Assembly (NCBI RefSeq): GCF_033304595.1
Contig: NZ_CP116341.1
Location: 3,017,001-3,081,000 of the forward strand
Direction of reading: 5' to 3'
DNA length: 64,000 nucleotides
Origin: Sporosarcina jeotgali
GTDB lineage: Bacteria; Bacillota; Bacilli; Bacillales_A; Planococcaceae
The notes beneath the pieces are model-generated. The model worked only from the letters and a program-made list of their open reading frames with translations. It made no database searches and had not been told where the DNA came from. Positions 44,467 through 53,436 of this stretch are shown one piece after another. How positions within the stretch are numbered: position 1 is the first letter of the stretch; the number at the start of each line of letters is the position of its first letter. Position numbers and translations under genes: made by a program.

Positions 44467-45164
44467 ACATTCCCCTCCTTATAGACATCATATTGCTCTT
44501 TCGTAATGGCAAAAAACTCGAGCTGATCACCCGCACGCAACAAACTAGGCGGCGTTTCGTCCGGCAAAAACAACTCAATTGGCGTCTGTCCGATTAGCTG
44601 CCATCCCCCTGGTGTTTCAATCGGATAGATACCGGTTTGCCCCCCTGCAATCCCAACAGATCGGGGCGGTATCCGCAGCCTTGGATCTTCTCTGCGAGGT
44701 GCCGCAATTTTTTGCGACATCCCTGCTAAAAATGGAAATCCTGGGGCAAAGCCTAACATTTGTACAGTGTAGACAGCAGACGTATGAATAGTGATTACTT
44801 CATTTATTGTCAGTTCGTTCAGTTCAGCAACACTTTGCAAGTCAGGGCCGTGGTCGCCGCCATACAATACTGGAATTCTAACCGTACGCCGTTCGGTTAT
44901 CTTAATCGGTTCCAGACTGTCAAATAACTTTCGAATTTCCAAACAAACTTTTTCATAAGGAAACACATCTCTTGGAAAACAGTGAATATCATAAAGAATG
45001 GTAACGGACGTATAGGATGGAATGTATTCAATGAACCAAGCCGGCTGTTGTTCATCAAATACAGCAGTCACGGTTCTGATCTTTCTTTCCGTTTCTTCAA
45101 GATATGGTTCCCCGAATTCGAGGAGAACTGCCCGATCTCCTAAAGGAGAAATGATAAACTCCAT
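44463..45164 (-). CDS. pxpB: 5-oxoprolinase subunit B (AHS1, KipI-like)
   Basis: A 233-residue AHS1-domain protein with GFAPGFPFLAGM, PRLRIPPRSVGIAGGQTGIYP and TPGGWQLIG, the PxpB/KipI blocks. First gene of pxpB-pxpC-pxpA; start after AAAGGAGGAG. In Bacillus the orthologue was first described as a KinA inhibitor, but the oxoprolinase role is better supported by the complete operon. Confidence 0.94.
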   Translation of the reverse strand: MEFIISPLGDRAVLLEFGEPYLEETERKIRTVTAVFDEQQPAWFIEYIPSYTSVTILYDIHCFPRDVFPYEKVCLEIRKLFDSLEPIKITERRTVRIPVLYGGDHGPDLQSVAELNELTINEVITIHTSAVYTVQMLGFAPGFPFLAGMSQKIAAPRREDPRLRIPPRSVGIAGGQTGIYPIETPGGWQLIGQTPIELFLPDETPPSLLRAGDQLEFFAITKEQYDVYKEGNV

Positions 45165-45286
45165 TCCGCTCCTCCTTTACACGTTTTGTTTAGTATAAGG
45201 AAAAAACACTGTTCAGACAATTCTCGACTTGATGCAGTCAGACTGGATATAATCAGCATCCATTGTATAGTTCGATTTTCAAGTTA

Positions 45287-45322
45287 GAAAAACAGGCTGC
45301 CCTCACTAAGAGGACAGCCTGT
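45287..45322 (-). terminator. Terminator of the ureide-locus MFS gene
   Basis: On the minus strand ACAGGCTGTCCTC pairs with GAGGGCAGCCTGT and is followed by a T run. Confidence 0.9.
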
Positions 45323-45331
45323 CTAGATCAC

Positions 45332-46588
45332 TTATTCAGTTACTGCTTTCGTGTCTGTTAATTTTGGTTTGTTATCTTCCTTAATCAACGCTGCGGCAAT
45401 TGTACCGATGATAAGTAGGAAACCTGCAAAGTAGAAGCCCATATCCAGATTACCAGTTACATCAGCCAAGTAACCTGTGATGTATGGTGCAAGGATGGAA
45501 CCACACATTCCGATGAAGTTGTACACACCGAATGATGTACCATATGCATTTTTAGGAGCGTTGTCTGCGACAACAGCAACCAAGACAGGGTTTGTACTGA
45601 TTTTACCAAAGATCCCGTAACCGATTAGTGCTGCATAGAGAACATACATGTTGTCGAATGCAACGATGGAAACGAGAGAAATCAATGAAAGTGGAAGCAT
45701 AACAAGCAGTACTGGACGGCGCTTACCAAGACGGTCAGCAATCCAGCTGAAAAGAATCGAACCTGGTACAGCTGCCCATGGCACTAGTGAAGATACAGTT
45801 GCAACCGCGCTGCCTTCAATCCCGCGTGCGTGCTGCAAGTAGTAAGGCATCCATGTTACGACTACAAAGAATCCGTAAATTGCACAGAAGATTACGATGT
45901 AAGACATAAGCAAGTTGCGGTTTTTGAACAACACACTGATCTTGAATGGCTCTTCATTCTCAATTTCAGCTTTAGCTTTCTTGCCATATGGATTTTCTTT
46001 AACAAGCCACCACATTAGCAAACCAATGAGTACGACCGGAATTGCTACAATGTAGAATGGTGCTCTCCAAGACATTCCAGCTTCAATTGTATAACTGGAT
46101 AAGAAGTAACCAGCGGATAGACCGAACGCCATACCACTGTTGATAATTGCTGAACCGACTGTGATGTGTTTCTTAGGAATCGCTTCTGAAGATAAACCAT
46201 ACTGAGGTCCATAATAGAATCCTTGGAATACACCAACCATTAACCACATCAGTACGAATAAGAAGAATGTCGGCATAGACCCTGCAATTGCTGCAAAGAT
46301 ACCGAACATAATAATCCCTGGTACAAGCACTTTCTTTTTACCGATTTTATCACCGAGAATACCGGATGGAATGTTCAATCCCGCATAACCGATGAAGAAG
46401 ATACTGCTGATCATACCGAGTTGACCAGCGGATAAGCTGAATTCATTTTGAATATCATCCATGACAGGGTTTAAGATTGCACGCGTTCCATAAATTGCAA
46501 CCCAACCTAAGAAGAATACGATAACGGCTTTGATCCAATAAGGAATGAGTTCTTTTTTCTGGCCATTATCTTGTATTTGTTTCGCCAT
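45332..46588 (-). CDS. MFS transporter of the ureide locus
   Basis: A 418-residue anion:cation symporter-type MFS protein with 12 membrane segments. Loop 2-3 reads SGILGDKIGKKKVL and loop 8-9 IADRLGKRRPVL. Its promoter carries the same 48-bp block as fdrA, so it is likely the uptake carrier for the pathway substrate (allantoin, allantoate or another ureide). That substrate is an inference from regulation and location. GGAGG precedes the ATG. Confidence 0.85.
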   Translation of the reverse strand: MAKQIQDNGQKKELIPYWIKAVIVFFLGWVAIYGTRAILNPVMDDIQNEFSLSAGQLGMISSIFFIGYAGLNIPSGILGDKIGKKKVLVPGIIMFGIFAAIAGSMPTFFLFVLMWLMVGVFQGFYYGPQYGLSSEAIPKKHITVGSAIINSGMAFGLSAGYFLSSYTIEAGMSWRAPFYIVAIPVVLIGLLMWWLVKENPYGKKAKAEIENEEPFKISVLFKNRNLLMSYIVIFCAIYGFFVVVTWMPYYLQHARGIEGSAVATVSSLVPWAAVPGSILFSWIADRLGKRRPVLLVMLPLSLISLVSIVAFDNMYVLYAALIGYGIFGKISTNPVLVAVVADNAPKNAYGTSFGVYNFIGMCGSILAPYITGYLADVTGNLDMGFYFAGFLLIIGTIAAALIKEDNKPKLTDTKAVTE

Positions 46589-46655
46589 CGTTAGTTCCTC
46601 CTCAATTTTTTTATAATAGGTACTTAAGTGAAATGATCATTTACCTTACACTTGT

Positions 46656-46718
46656 ATAATACTGCAGCTGGCATTGCAGACGAATAAAATCAAAACAGCT
46701 AACATTGCCAAAACATTA
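46656..46718 (-). promoter_or_regulatory. Promoter of the MFS gene with shared 48-bp regulatory block (site A)
   Basis: On the minus strand, TAATGTTTTGGCAATGTTAG, eight variable bases, then ATTTTATTCGTCTGCAATGC (46718-46671), followed 10 bases later by TATTAT (46661-46656). AATGTT recurs at an 11-bp step, the usual spacing of OmpR/PhoB-type sites. There is no -35 box, as expected for activator-dependent promoters. The same block is at 55314-55361. Confidence 0.75.
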
Positions 46719-46772
46719 AATATCTAAAAGAATGTTTTCTGCCCTTCCTGACGGCGGTTCTTCAGGTACATT

Positions 46773-47489
46773 CTATTCACTAAGAGCGGCAACACTTTTC
46801 AACATGTACCCTAGACCCGGGTACGTAACAATGTACTCTTCCGGCTCTTTCAATCGCTCTTTGATTTTCCGTCTGATTCTTGCAATACCAACGCGCAGAT
46901 ACTCGACATCGTCTCGATATTGGGGACCCCATACTTCTGAAAGCAGCGATTCATGCTGCACGACTTTGTCTAGATTCAATGCAAGAATCTCCAATAATGA
47001 AAACTCGGTTTGCGTCAATTTCAATTCTTCATCGTCAATCCAAATCCGTTTACCCCCAACATCGACTTGCAGGGCTCCCGTCTGGATAACAGACGATGCA
47101 CCCGCAGACGCATCTGTAAGGCTTGGCTGACTTCTGCGCAAAACCGCGTTGACGCGTGCGAATAACTCGTCTAACGAAAACGGCTTCGTCAGGTAATCAT
47201 CAGCCCCTAAATTCAACCCATTCACTTTATCTTTTGGATTACTTCTAGCGGTTAACATAATAATAGGCGTATGAGAAAACTTGCGCAGTTCCTCCAAAAC
47301 ATAAAACCCATCTTTTCCTGGCATCATGATATCGAGTAATATTAAGTCCGGTGAAATGAGATCATACTTCTCCAGCAGTTCTTCCCCTGAGTCGGCAGTC
47401 ACCACTTCATATCCAACAGATCGTAAATTCGCAGAGATAAAACGCAAAATCTTTGCCTCATCATCTACGACACATATTTTTTGTTTCAT
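46773..47489 (-). CDS. OmpR/PhoB-family response regulator
   Basis: A 238-residue regulator: receiver domain with phospho-acceptor Asp in LILLDIMMPG near residue 53 and Lys in LTKPF near 107, then a winged-helix DNA-binding domain (LTQTEFSLLEILAL, VGIARIRRKI). It is placed directly after the sensor kinase. The shared repeats upstream of the MFS gene and fdrA have 11-bp spacing suited to such a dimer. Confidence 0.92.
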   Translation of the reverse strand: MKQKICVVDDEAKILRFISANLRSVGYEVVTADSGEELLEKYDLISPDLILLDIMMPGKDGFYVLEELRKFSHTPIIMLTARSNPKDKVNGLNLGADDYLTKPFSLDELFARVNAVLRRSQPSLTDASAGASSVIQTGALQVDVGGKRIWIDDEELKLTQTEFSLLEILALNLDKVVQHESLLSEVWGPQYRDDVEYLRVGIARIRRKIKERLKEPEEYIVTYPGLGYMLKSVAALSE

Positions 47490-47491
47490 CT

Positions 47492-48796
47492 TCAGGACCC
47501 CTTTCGTATCGGAAAGTAAAGTGTAAATGTACTGCCTTCTCCAGGTTTGCTATCGACTTCGATTCTGCCTTCATGCGCTTCCATAATCCCTTGGCAAATC
47601 GATAATCCTAAGCCCGTTCCGCCTGATCGCCGGGTTGCAGTGACATCGACTTGGTAAAAACGGTTAAAGATTTTCTGTAAATGCTCTTTCGAAATTCCAA
47701 TACCATTGTCCGTGACTGCAATCGTCAAGAAGTCGTCTTTTTTCTCCAACGTGATATCAATCTGCTTATGTGGGTGGTCGTTATAACGAAGTGCATTTGT
47801 AAAAAGATTCACCAGCACTTGTTGTACACGTGTTTTGTCCGCATAGAAGAATAAGTAATCCTCCGCTTTGTTGTGGAACGACAAAGTCGCCTCTTCTTTC
47901 AGGCTAATCGGGACAAGTTCGATGGACTTCTCGATAACGTGATCTGCCCGCACCATATTACGCTCAATGTACATGGATCCCGATTCGATTTTCGAGATAT
48001 CCATCCAGTCATCGACTAAGTGCTGGATTCGCTCAATGTCCTCATGAACGCCTTCCAGCAATTCCTCCTGAAAGTCCGGTTCCCACTCCACGTCATCCCG
48101 CAGTAAAGTTTCAACACTTCCTCTAATGTTGGTAATCGGTGTTTTAAATTCATGGGAAGTTAACGATATCAAGTTGTTTTTCAACGTATCGATTTCTTCT
48201 TCTTTTGTGATATCACGGATTAGCAGTCCCTCACCGATTTGTTTCTCGTCTGATATAACCGAGAATTTATGAAGCATATAAAAATCGGCATTTCCTGATT
48301 TTGTTTTGTATTCAAGTTTCAAATCACTGGCTTCTCCTTCAAAAAATGAAGTAAGTTCCTCCGCTGTGCTTTCAAACAGAACATTAATCCGGTTAAGAAC
48401 TTCAGACAGGCGCCCAAGGGGGACGTTTGTGCCGTCTCCGTCAATTACATTCAAGAAGAATTCATTTACATACTCGACTTCGTGATCGTTATTCAAAAGC
48501 ATGACACCTTCAGACATGCTCTCGAGAACCGCATCCAGTTCAGCATGCTTATTACGATACCGTTCAAATAATAATTTGTTTTGCAGCATAATCGCGAGAG
48601 AACGAGAGAACGTTTGAAGAAATGCCTGTTCTTTCGCTTTGATGGTTTGACCGTCTTCTAAGTCCACAATCAGGTATCCGTTCGGCAGGCCATCCAGTAC
48701 AATCGGTTCCATATGGTGATTCGTTCCTTGAACATTCGTCTTTAAATACTGTTGTAGACTGCTTTCCGGGTAAATTGCATTTCCTGTCACAGCCAA
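47492..48796 (-). CDS. Sensor histidine kinase, C-terminal part (frameshifted gene)
   Basis: The second half of a split kinase. From its upstream frame (SPFNVHIWFREL, before any start codon) it continues a GAF domain, then a PAS domain (about residues 88-195), HisKA with the phospho-acceptor in SLTSHEFKTPITN near 212, and HATPase with N-box NLFTNALRYN, VTDNGIGIS and GGTGLGLS. The TTG at 48796 has no ribosome site, so independent translation is doubtful. Joined to the frame ending at 48819 it gives one kinase of about 870 residues. Confidence 0.85.
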   Translation of the reverse strand: MAVTGNAIYPESSLQQYLKTNVQGTNHHMEPIVLDGLPNGYLIVDLEDGQTIKAKEQAFLQTFSRSLAIMLQNKLLFERYRNKHAELDAVLESMSEGVMLLNNDHEVEYVNEFFLNVIDGDGTNVPLGRLSEVLNRINVLFESTAEELTSFFEGEASDLKLEYKTKSGNADFYMLHKFSVISDEKQIGEGLLIRDITKEEEIDTLKNNLISLTSHEFKTPITNIRGSVETLLRDDVEWEPDFQEELLEGVHEDIERIQHLVDDWMDISKIESGSMYIERNMVRADHVIEKSIELVPISLKEEATLSFHNKAEDYLFFYADKTRVQQVLVNLFTNALRYNDHPHKQIDITLEKKDDFLTIAVTDNGIGISKEHLQKIFNRFYQVDVTATRRSGGTGLGLSICQGIMEAHEGRIEVDSKPGEGSTFTLYFPIRKGS

Positions 48797-48818
48797 TTCA
48801 CGGAACCAGATGTGTACG

Positions 48819-50108
48819 TTAAACGGACTGTTTAATATTTTGCAGACACAGCTGTATGAAATGCGGTAAGTCCATCTTGGACGAAACTGGTGTTATCAGC
48901 TGGTTGACCGCTTGCAATTCTGAATTTCGCTGCTCCAAGTTTGCCGTCCGCTCTTGTACACGCGCTTCTAGTTGTGTATTCAATTCCATGAGCTCCACTC
49001 GATTTTCTTCAATTTCAGACATCATGTCATTAAAATGAGTAAGCAGATCTGTCATTTCTTGAGGTCCTTGAATATGGTCAGACAATTTTACGGGATGGTT
49101 CGTCTTATAACTCGCCGTATAGCTTTTTATTGTGTCCAGCAAATTACGAATTGTCCGTTCAAGGCGATTTGTTAAAAAGAAACTCGCCAGTATGACAAAC
49201 AGGGCGGTGATTGGGATGAACCATAAAACTGTATTCGCTGCACTTCTTAGGGGCTTGTTGATCAAAGTGGATGGATTTGCTATCCACACAGTCCAGCCAA
49301 GCTCTTGAATTTTAGCGTACGTTATAAATTCTTTTCCGCTGTTATCCTCTTTGACGGTCAAGCTATTCATGGGCCGGTTCTCTTGCTTGGTAATCGTTTG
49401 TACAATTTGGGAGTTGGTTAAGTTGACCATTTCCGTTCGAGTATCCACATCTGGATGAACGATTACATTATTGTCCTGATCAAGAAGGACGGCATAACTG
49501 GCTTCACCGGAAATTCTGGTGGACACGTACTTTTCCAACGCATTTAAATCGATTGCACCTAAAATATAGCCTTGCATCTTGCCTTCACTGCTGAAGATTG
49601 GTGAAACAATTGCTACTAGGAGCGTATCCGTTCCTCCTCGTCCACGGAATACAGGTGAGATTACTTGTTCGTTCGTTTCCAGCAGTTCTTTGTAATACGA
49701 GCGATCGCTGAAATCTAAATGTTCCCGTGTCGCGCCATCCGTATAAGAAGCTGGAAAGAAGACGAGTGACTTTCCGTCTTTATCGCCCACATACAAGTTG
49801 ACGAAACCAGGATAATTGAGTTTAATATCCCGAAGTTTCTCTTCAATTGCCTCTGTTTGATTATTTTCCAATAACGGTGCAATACTTGCAGACATCGTTT
49901 CGATGATTCTTCCATGCTGTTCCATATAGCCTTCAATATTGTCTTCCAAAAACTCGGTTACTTTCGTCTGACTGTCCTGATTGCCTTCAATTAACGAAGA
50001 GAGCTGGAAGAATTGAAAAAAACCGAGGAGGATAATTGACGAGAGCCCAATGGTAAGAAATGAGTAAATGAGTTCTTTTTTAAAGGAACGGGATCGTCTA
50101 TTTTTCAT
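48819..50108 (-). pseudogene. Sensor histidine kinase, N-terminal part (interrupted by frameshift)
   Basis: The membrane sensor half: TM1 near residues 14-32, an extracellular double-Cache domain (RDI...YVGDKDGK, DFSDRSYYKELLE, GAIDLNALEKY), TM2 near 300-320, HAMP, and a coiled coil with ARVQERTANLEQRNSELQ. It stops just inside the GAF domain with NIKQSV. Removing one T from the TTTT at 48838-48841 restores the frame into the next segment. The ATG at 50108 follows AGGAGAG. Double-Cache domains often bind small acids or amines; here a ureide is a guess. Confidence 0.82.
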
Positions 50109-50173
50109 CCGTATTCTCTCCTTCCATTTTCGCCCTTTTATGTAACTCGAAATGCCTGTGTACATACCAAAAC

Positions 50174-50209
50174 GGTATTGGCTTGTGTTATAACACCATA
50201 GCCAATACC
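50174..50209 (-). terminator. Terminator-like hairpin after arcC
   Basis: On the minus strand GGTATTGGCT pairs with AGCCAATACC, followed by GTTTTG. It separates the all operon from the kinase gene. Confidence 0.7.
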
Positions 50210-50219
50210 ATCCAGTAGA

Positions 50220-51158
50220 TTACTTTTTAATTTGTGTTCCAGCTTTTCCTTCAACTGCAAGGTCAGCCTGTCCGAGTGAACAAATAATTGCACGTCCGCC
50301 CATTTCAGCAAACTTCATCGCAGCTTCAACTTTAGGACCCATGCTGCCCGCAGAGAATTGACCTTCATCTGCATAGCCTTTTGCTTCTTCAAGTGTAATT
50401 GTGCCAAGTGCTTTTTGATCAGGTTTTCCGTAGTTAACAAATACGTTATCCACGTCAGTCAAAATCATAAGAACATCCGCTTTTGCCTCTTCTGCTAGAC
50501 GGAACGCACTGCGGTCTTTATCAATAACCGCTTCAATGCCTGTTAAGCTGCCATCTTTTTCACGTACGACTGGAATTCCGCCGCCGCCTGAAGCGATAAC
50601 AATAACCTTGTTATCTGTCAGCAGTTTAATTGTATCTGAGCTTAAGATTGACTTCGGATTTGGTGAAGCAACAACGCGTCTCCAGCCACGGCCGGCATCT
50701 TCTTTAACATCCCAGCCTTTTTCTTCTGCCAATTGCTTTGCTTCTTCTTCTGAATAGAAGACACCGATTGGCTTAGAAGGATCTTCAAAAGCAGGATCAT
50801 GACGATCCACTTCTGTTTGCGTCAGCATGCTGACTACTTGGTTGTTAAGACCAAGCTTATTCAATTCGTTCTTCAATGTCTGTTCCATCATGTACCCGAT
50901 GAATCCTTGTGATTCTGCGCTACATACGTCTAGTGGAAGTGCGGGAACAACATCTTTAGCTTCTTCGTTCTGACGAAGAATGTTGCCTACTTGCGGGCCG
51001 TTGCCATGCGTCACGATGACTTCATGACCGTTCTTGACAATTTTCGCAATGATTTCAGTACTAATCCGTACGTTTTCACGCTGATTCTCGTAAGTCGCTT
51101 CCTGCTTTGGCTGCAAGATTGCGTTTCCCCCAAGTGCAATTACTACTTTTTCTGTCAT
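50220..51158 (-). CDS. arcC: Carbamate kinase
   Basis: A 312-residue amino-acid-kinase-family enzyme that makes ATP from carbamoyl phosphate and ADP. Motifs: VIALGGNAI, VTHGNGPQVGN, VIASGGGGIPV, LTDVDNV and AGSMGPKVEA. It overlaps the DUF2877 gene by ATGA and is not next to arginine deiminase genes, so in this locus it most likely consumes the carbamoyl phosphate released by the AllFGH-type complex. Confidence 0.95.
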   Translation of the reverse strand: MTEKVVIALGGNAILQPKQEATYENQRENVRISTEIIAKIVKNGHEVIVTHGNGPQVGNILRQNEEAKDVVPALPLDVCSAESQGFIGYMMEQTLKNELNKLGLNNQVVSMLTQTEVDRHDPAFEDPSKPIGVFYSEEEAKQLAEEKGWDVKEDAGRGWRRVVASPNPKSILSSDTIKLLTDNKVIVIASGGGGIPVVREKDGSLTGIEAVIDKDRSAFRLAEEAKADVLMILTDVDNVFVNYGKPDQKALGTITLEEAKGYADEGQFSAGSMGPKVEAAMKFAEMGGRAIICSLGQADLAVEGKAGTQIKK

Positions 51159-52075
51159 TCTGTTTTCCTCCTTAGCGCTAGTAAGCCGAGTAACATGCCA
51201 AAAACCGTATCTGTTCCAGAACTATGCCCCATTTCGAGCAATTCCAAAAGCAGTGGTTTTAGCATATAAATATCTGTCTTCCGTGTCAATGCCGAAGTTG
51301 CTTCTACTACTGTTGAACTGAAATGTCCATTCAATGCGTAAAGCAAGTACTCGCGGCCGATATCAGTCGTCAGAGCTTCTTGCACAACGAGCTGTCTTAA
51401 GGTATCCGTAAATGGATCCGATAAAATTCCCGTCGCTTCATGGATAGCAAGTAAACCGACCAAATGATCATCACCAGACGGGGTAAGTCCTTGTCCCCGT
51501 CCAATGATATATCTTAGATGCCGTTCAATTTCGTTCGTGTTTGAGGAATTCATTGATTCTAATAAAGCAGAAAGATGCTGCTCTGTCAGGCCATTAGCAA
51601 GACTTCCTTCCAACTGTCGGGTCAACCATAATTCAATATCGATGTCTAAGCCAGTCACTCGCGGTTCTTCGAGTAAGATGGATGCAAACATCGCTAAATT
51701 ATCCGCCAGCCGCTCACTCGTTACGAGTTCTCGGGAAACCTTACAGTCAAAAGGGTCACCTCCAACTAGACTCACAACTGTTTCCGTCTCTCCAAATGAC
51801 AGACTTCGATCATTTGGTTCCCAAGAGACGGCAGAATTCTCATTGATTCCATTTAACAGCCGGTCCAAATCCTCTTGTGACAGATGAATACCAAATGGCA
51901 GCCGGCCATTTTTTACCGTTCCGATGAAAAATAGACGATCACCGCTTTTGATATTTAACCCATTCTGAAACGTGCTGTGGACGGTGCACACTGGATGCTT
52001 TGCCAGATGGAAAGGTATTTGCTGCTGGTATTCTGTCGCATGCAGGATGGTTCGTCTTGCTTGCGGCCGAGTCAT
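51155..52075 (-). CDS. allH: DUF2877 protein, AllH-type subunit of oxamate carbamoyltransferase
   Basis: A 306-residue protein with the DUF2877 hallmark GRGQGLTPSGDDHLVG near residue 190. It corresponds to YlbF, the third member of the fdrA-ylbE-ylbF set in enterobacterial allantoin clusters, for which oxamate carbamoyltransferase activity has been assigned. Its start overlaps the stop of the DUF1116 gene by one base (TAATG). Confidence 0.85.
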   Translation of the reverse strand: MTRPQARRTILHATEYQQQIPFHLAKHPVCTVHSTFQNGLNIKSGDRLFFIGTVKNGRLPFGIHLSQEDLDRLLNGINENSAVSWEPNDRSLSFGETETVVSLVGGDPFDCKVSRELVTSERLADNLAMFASILLEEPRVTGLDIDIELWLTRQLEGSLANGLTEQHLSALLESMNSSNTNEIERHLRYIIGRGQGLTPSGDDHLVGLLAIHEATGILSDPFTDTLRQLVVQEALTTDIGREYLLYALNGHFSSTVVEATSALTRKTDIYMLKPLLLELLEMGHSSGTDTVFGMLLGLLALRRKTE

Positions 52076-53337
52076 TAGATCAAGCCTAACTTCACAGCGT
52101 ATGCTTCAATTGCTTTTTCAAAACATTCTTTTGGTGCACGAACTGTACCTGCACCTACTTGTCCCATACCAGCCTTTTTGTTCGCAATTCCTGTGTTGAT
52201 AATTGGTTCGATACCAGTTTCAACAACTTTACGAGCATCGATTCCCAGACAAGCCCCTTGGAAATCCCAAGTAGGAATTGTAAAGTTACTGTTTTGAGAA
52301 ACACAGATTTCTGTCATTTCGTTACTAGTTGCAAGTGCATCATCGAAACCGCCAGCACCCACGAAACGTGTTACACCAGGAGCAGCAATCATCGCCATAC
52401 CGCCAACACCGAATGTTTCAGTAATTGCGCTGTCGCCGATGTCCGGATTCGCATCTTCCTGAGAGAATCCAGTGAAGAATAAGCCTTGTGGCGTATTTAC
52501 TGGAGCTGTAAACCACTCATCTCCCATACCGCTAATGCGGATACCGAAGTCTTTACCGTTACGGCACATTGCAGTAACGACTGTTCCGTCTTGAATTGTA
52601 CGGGCAGCATCCATAACAGCTTTACCAGTTGCCATTGCGATGTTCAAGAAGAACTGATCTGTATCGGCTAGGAACTGAATTACATCTTTACGATCGTTCG
52701 CATCCATATCCAGCTGGACGATGTACGGGCTGATCTCTTTTAGGAAAATTAATGATGCTGCAATGTTGCGCTGGTGGAATTCGTCACCCATTGTGATCGC
52801 TTTTGCAATGATAACGTTCAGGTTCAAACCATCTTCAGTAAGAGCGAGCGCTTTTGCGATTGTTGGTCCAAGAATATCTTGCATCCATTTTAAGCGATCA
52901 ATTACTTCTTGTGAATTTGCTCCGAAACGAAGAACTTTACCGATTCCTTCGTTCATAATGCAATATGCCTCGTTCCCTTCTGAACGATTTTCTACAACGA
53001 ATACTGGCATATTTGCTGATGTGATTCCGCCCATAGGTCCAACCGCATTTACATGATGGCAAGGAATAAATTTTACTTCTCCGCCAGCTAATTGCTTTTC
53101 AGCATCTTCTTCAGATGCTGCCCATCCTTCATAGATTGCAGCACCAATACATGACCCCTGCATTGGACCTGTCATGTCACTCCACTGAATTGGAGGGCCC
53201 GCATGAAGGATTACTTTCCCCTCGTTAAGCTCTTTGATTTTTTCTTTTGCTGGTACAACGTCGACTAGAAATGGAGCTGATCCGCTAATTTTATCGATAA
53301 CTGCTTTGTTTGCTTCATCCATTGACTTGTAGTTCAT
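52075..53337 (-). CDS. allG: DUF1116 protein, AllG-type subunit of oxamate carbamoyltransferase
   Basis: A 420-residue YlbE/YahG-like protein of the DUF1116 family: LHAGPPIQWSDMTGPMQGS near 42, GGMAMIAAPGVTRFVGAGG near 315 and a C-terminal IINTGIANKKAGMGQVGAG. It is the second member of the FdrA-AllG-AllH set. The ATG at 53337 (MNYKSMDEANK) has GAGGTG 6 bases upstream; earlier in-frame starts up to 53382 lack ribosome sites. Confidence 0.87.
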   Translation of the reverse strand: MNYKSMDEANKAVIDKISGSAPFLVDVVPAKEKIKELNEGKVILHAGPPIQWSDMTGPMQGSCIGAAIYEGWAASEEDAEKQLAGGEVKFIPCHHVNAVGPMGGITSANMPVFVVENRSEGNEAYCIMNEGIGKVLRFGANSQEVIDRLKWMQDILGPTIAKALALTEDGLNLNVIIAKAITMGDEFHQRNIAASLIFLKEISPYIVQLDMDANDRKDVIQFLADTDQFFLNIAMATGKAVMDAARTIQDGTVVTAMCRNGKDFGIRISGMGDEWFTAPVNTPQGLFFTGFSQEDANPDIGDSAITETFGVGGMAMIAAPGVTRFVGAGGFDDALATSNEMTEICVSQNSNFTIPTWDFQGACLGIDARKVVETGIEPIINTGIANKKAGMGQVGAGTVRAPKECFEKAIEAYAVKLGLI

Positions 53338-53386
53338 AACGCACACCTCATTCGTCATATTTACAGATGTCTCCATCTGCATAGTA

Positions 53387-53416
53387 AAGGTCCAGTCCAG
53401 CGCGGATCTGGACCTT
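53387..53416 (-). other. Intercistronic hairpin between fdrA and allG
   Basis: On the minus strand AAGGTCCAG pairs with CTGGACCTT around a 12-base loop. The tail is TACTATG, not T-rich, so it is more likely a processing or stability element than a terminator. Confidence 0.5.
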
Positions 53417-53436
53417 TTATCTTGATCAGTCTGAAA

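Noticed and set aside
45332-46588. Assigning the MFS protein as an allantoin permease
   Set aside because: Known allantoin permeases (NCS1 family) look different; only regulation and location suggest a ureide, so the substrate was left open.
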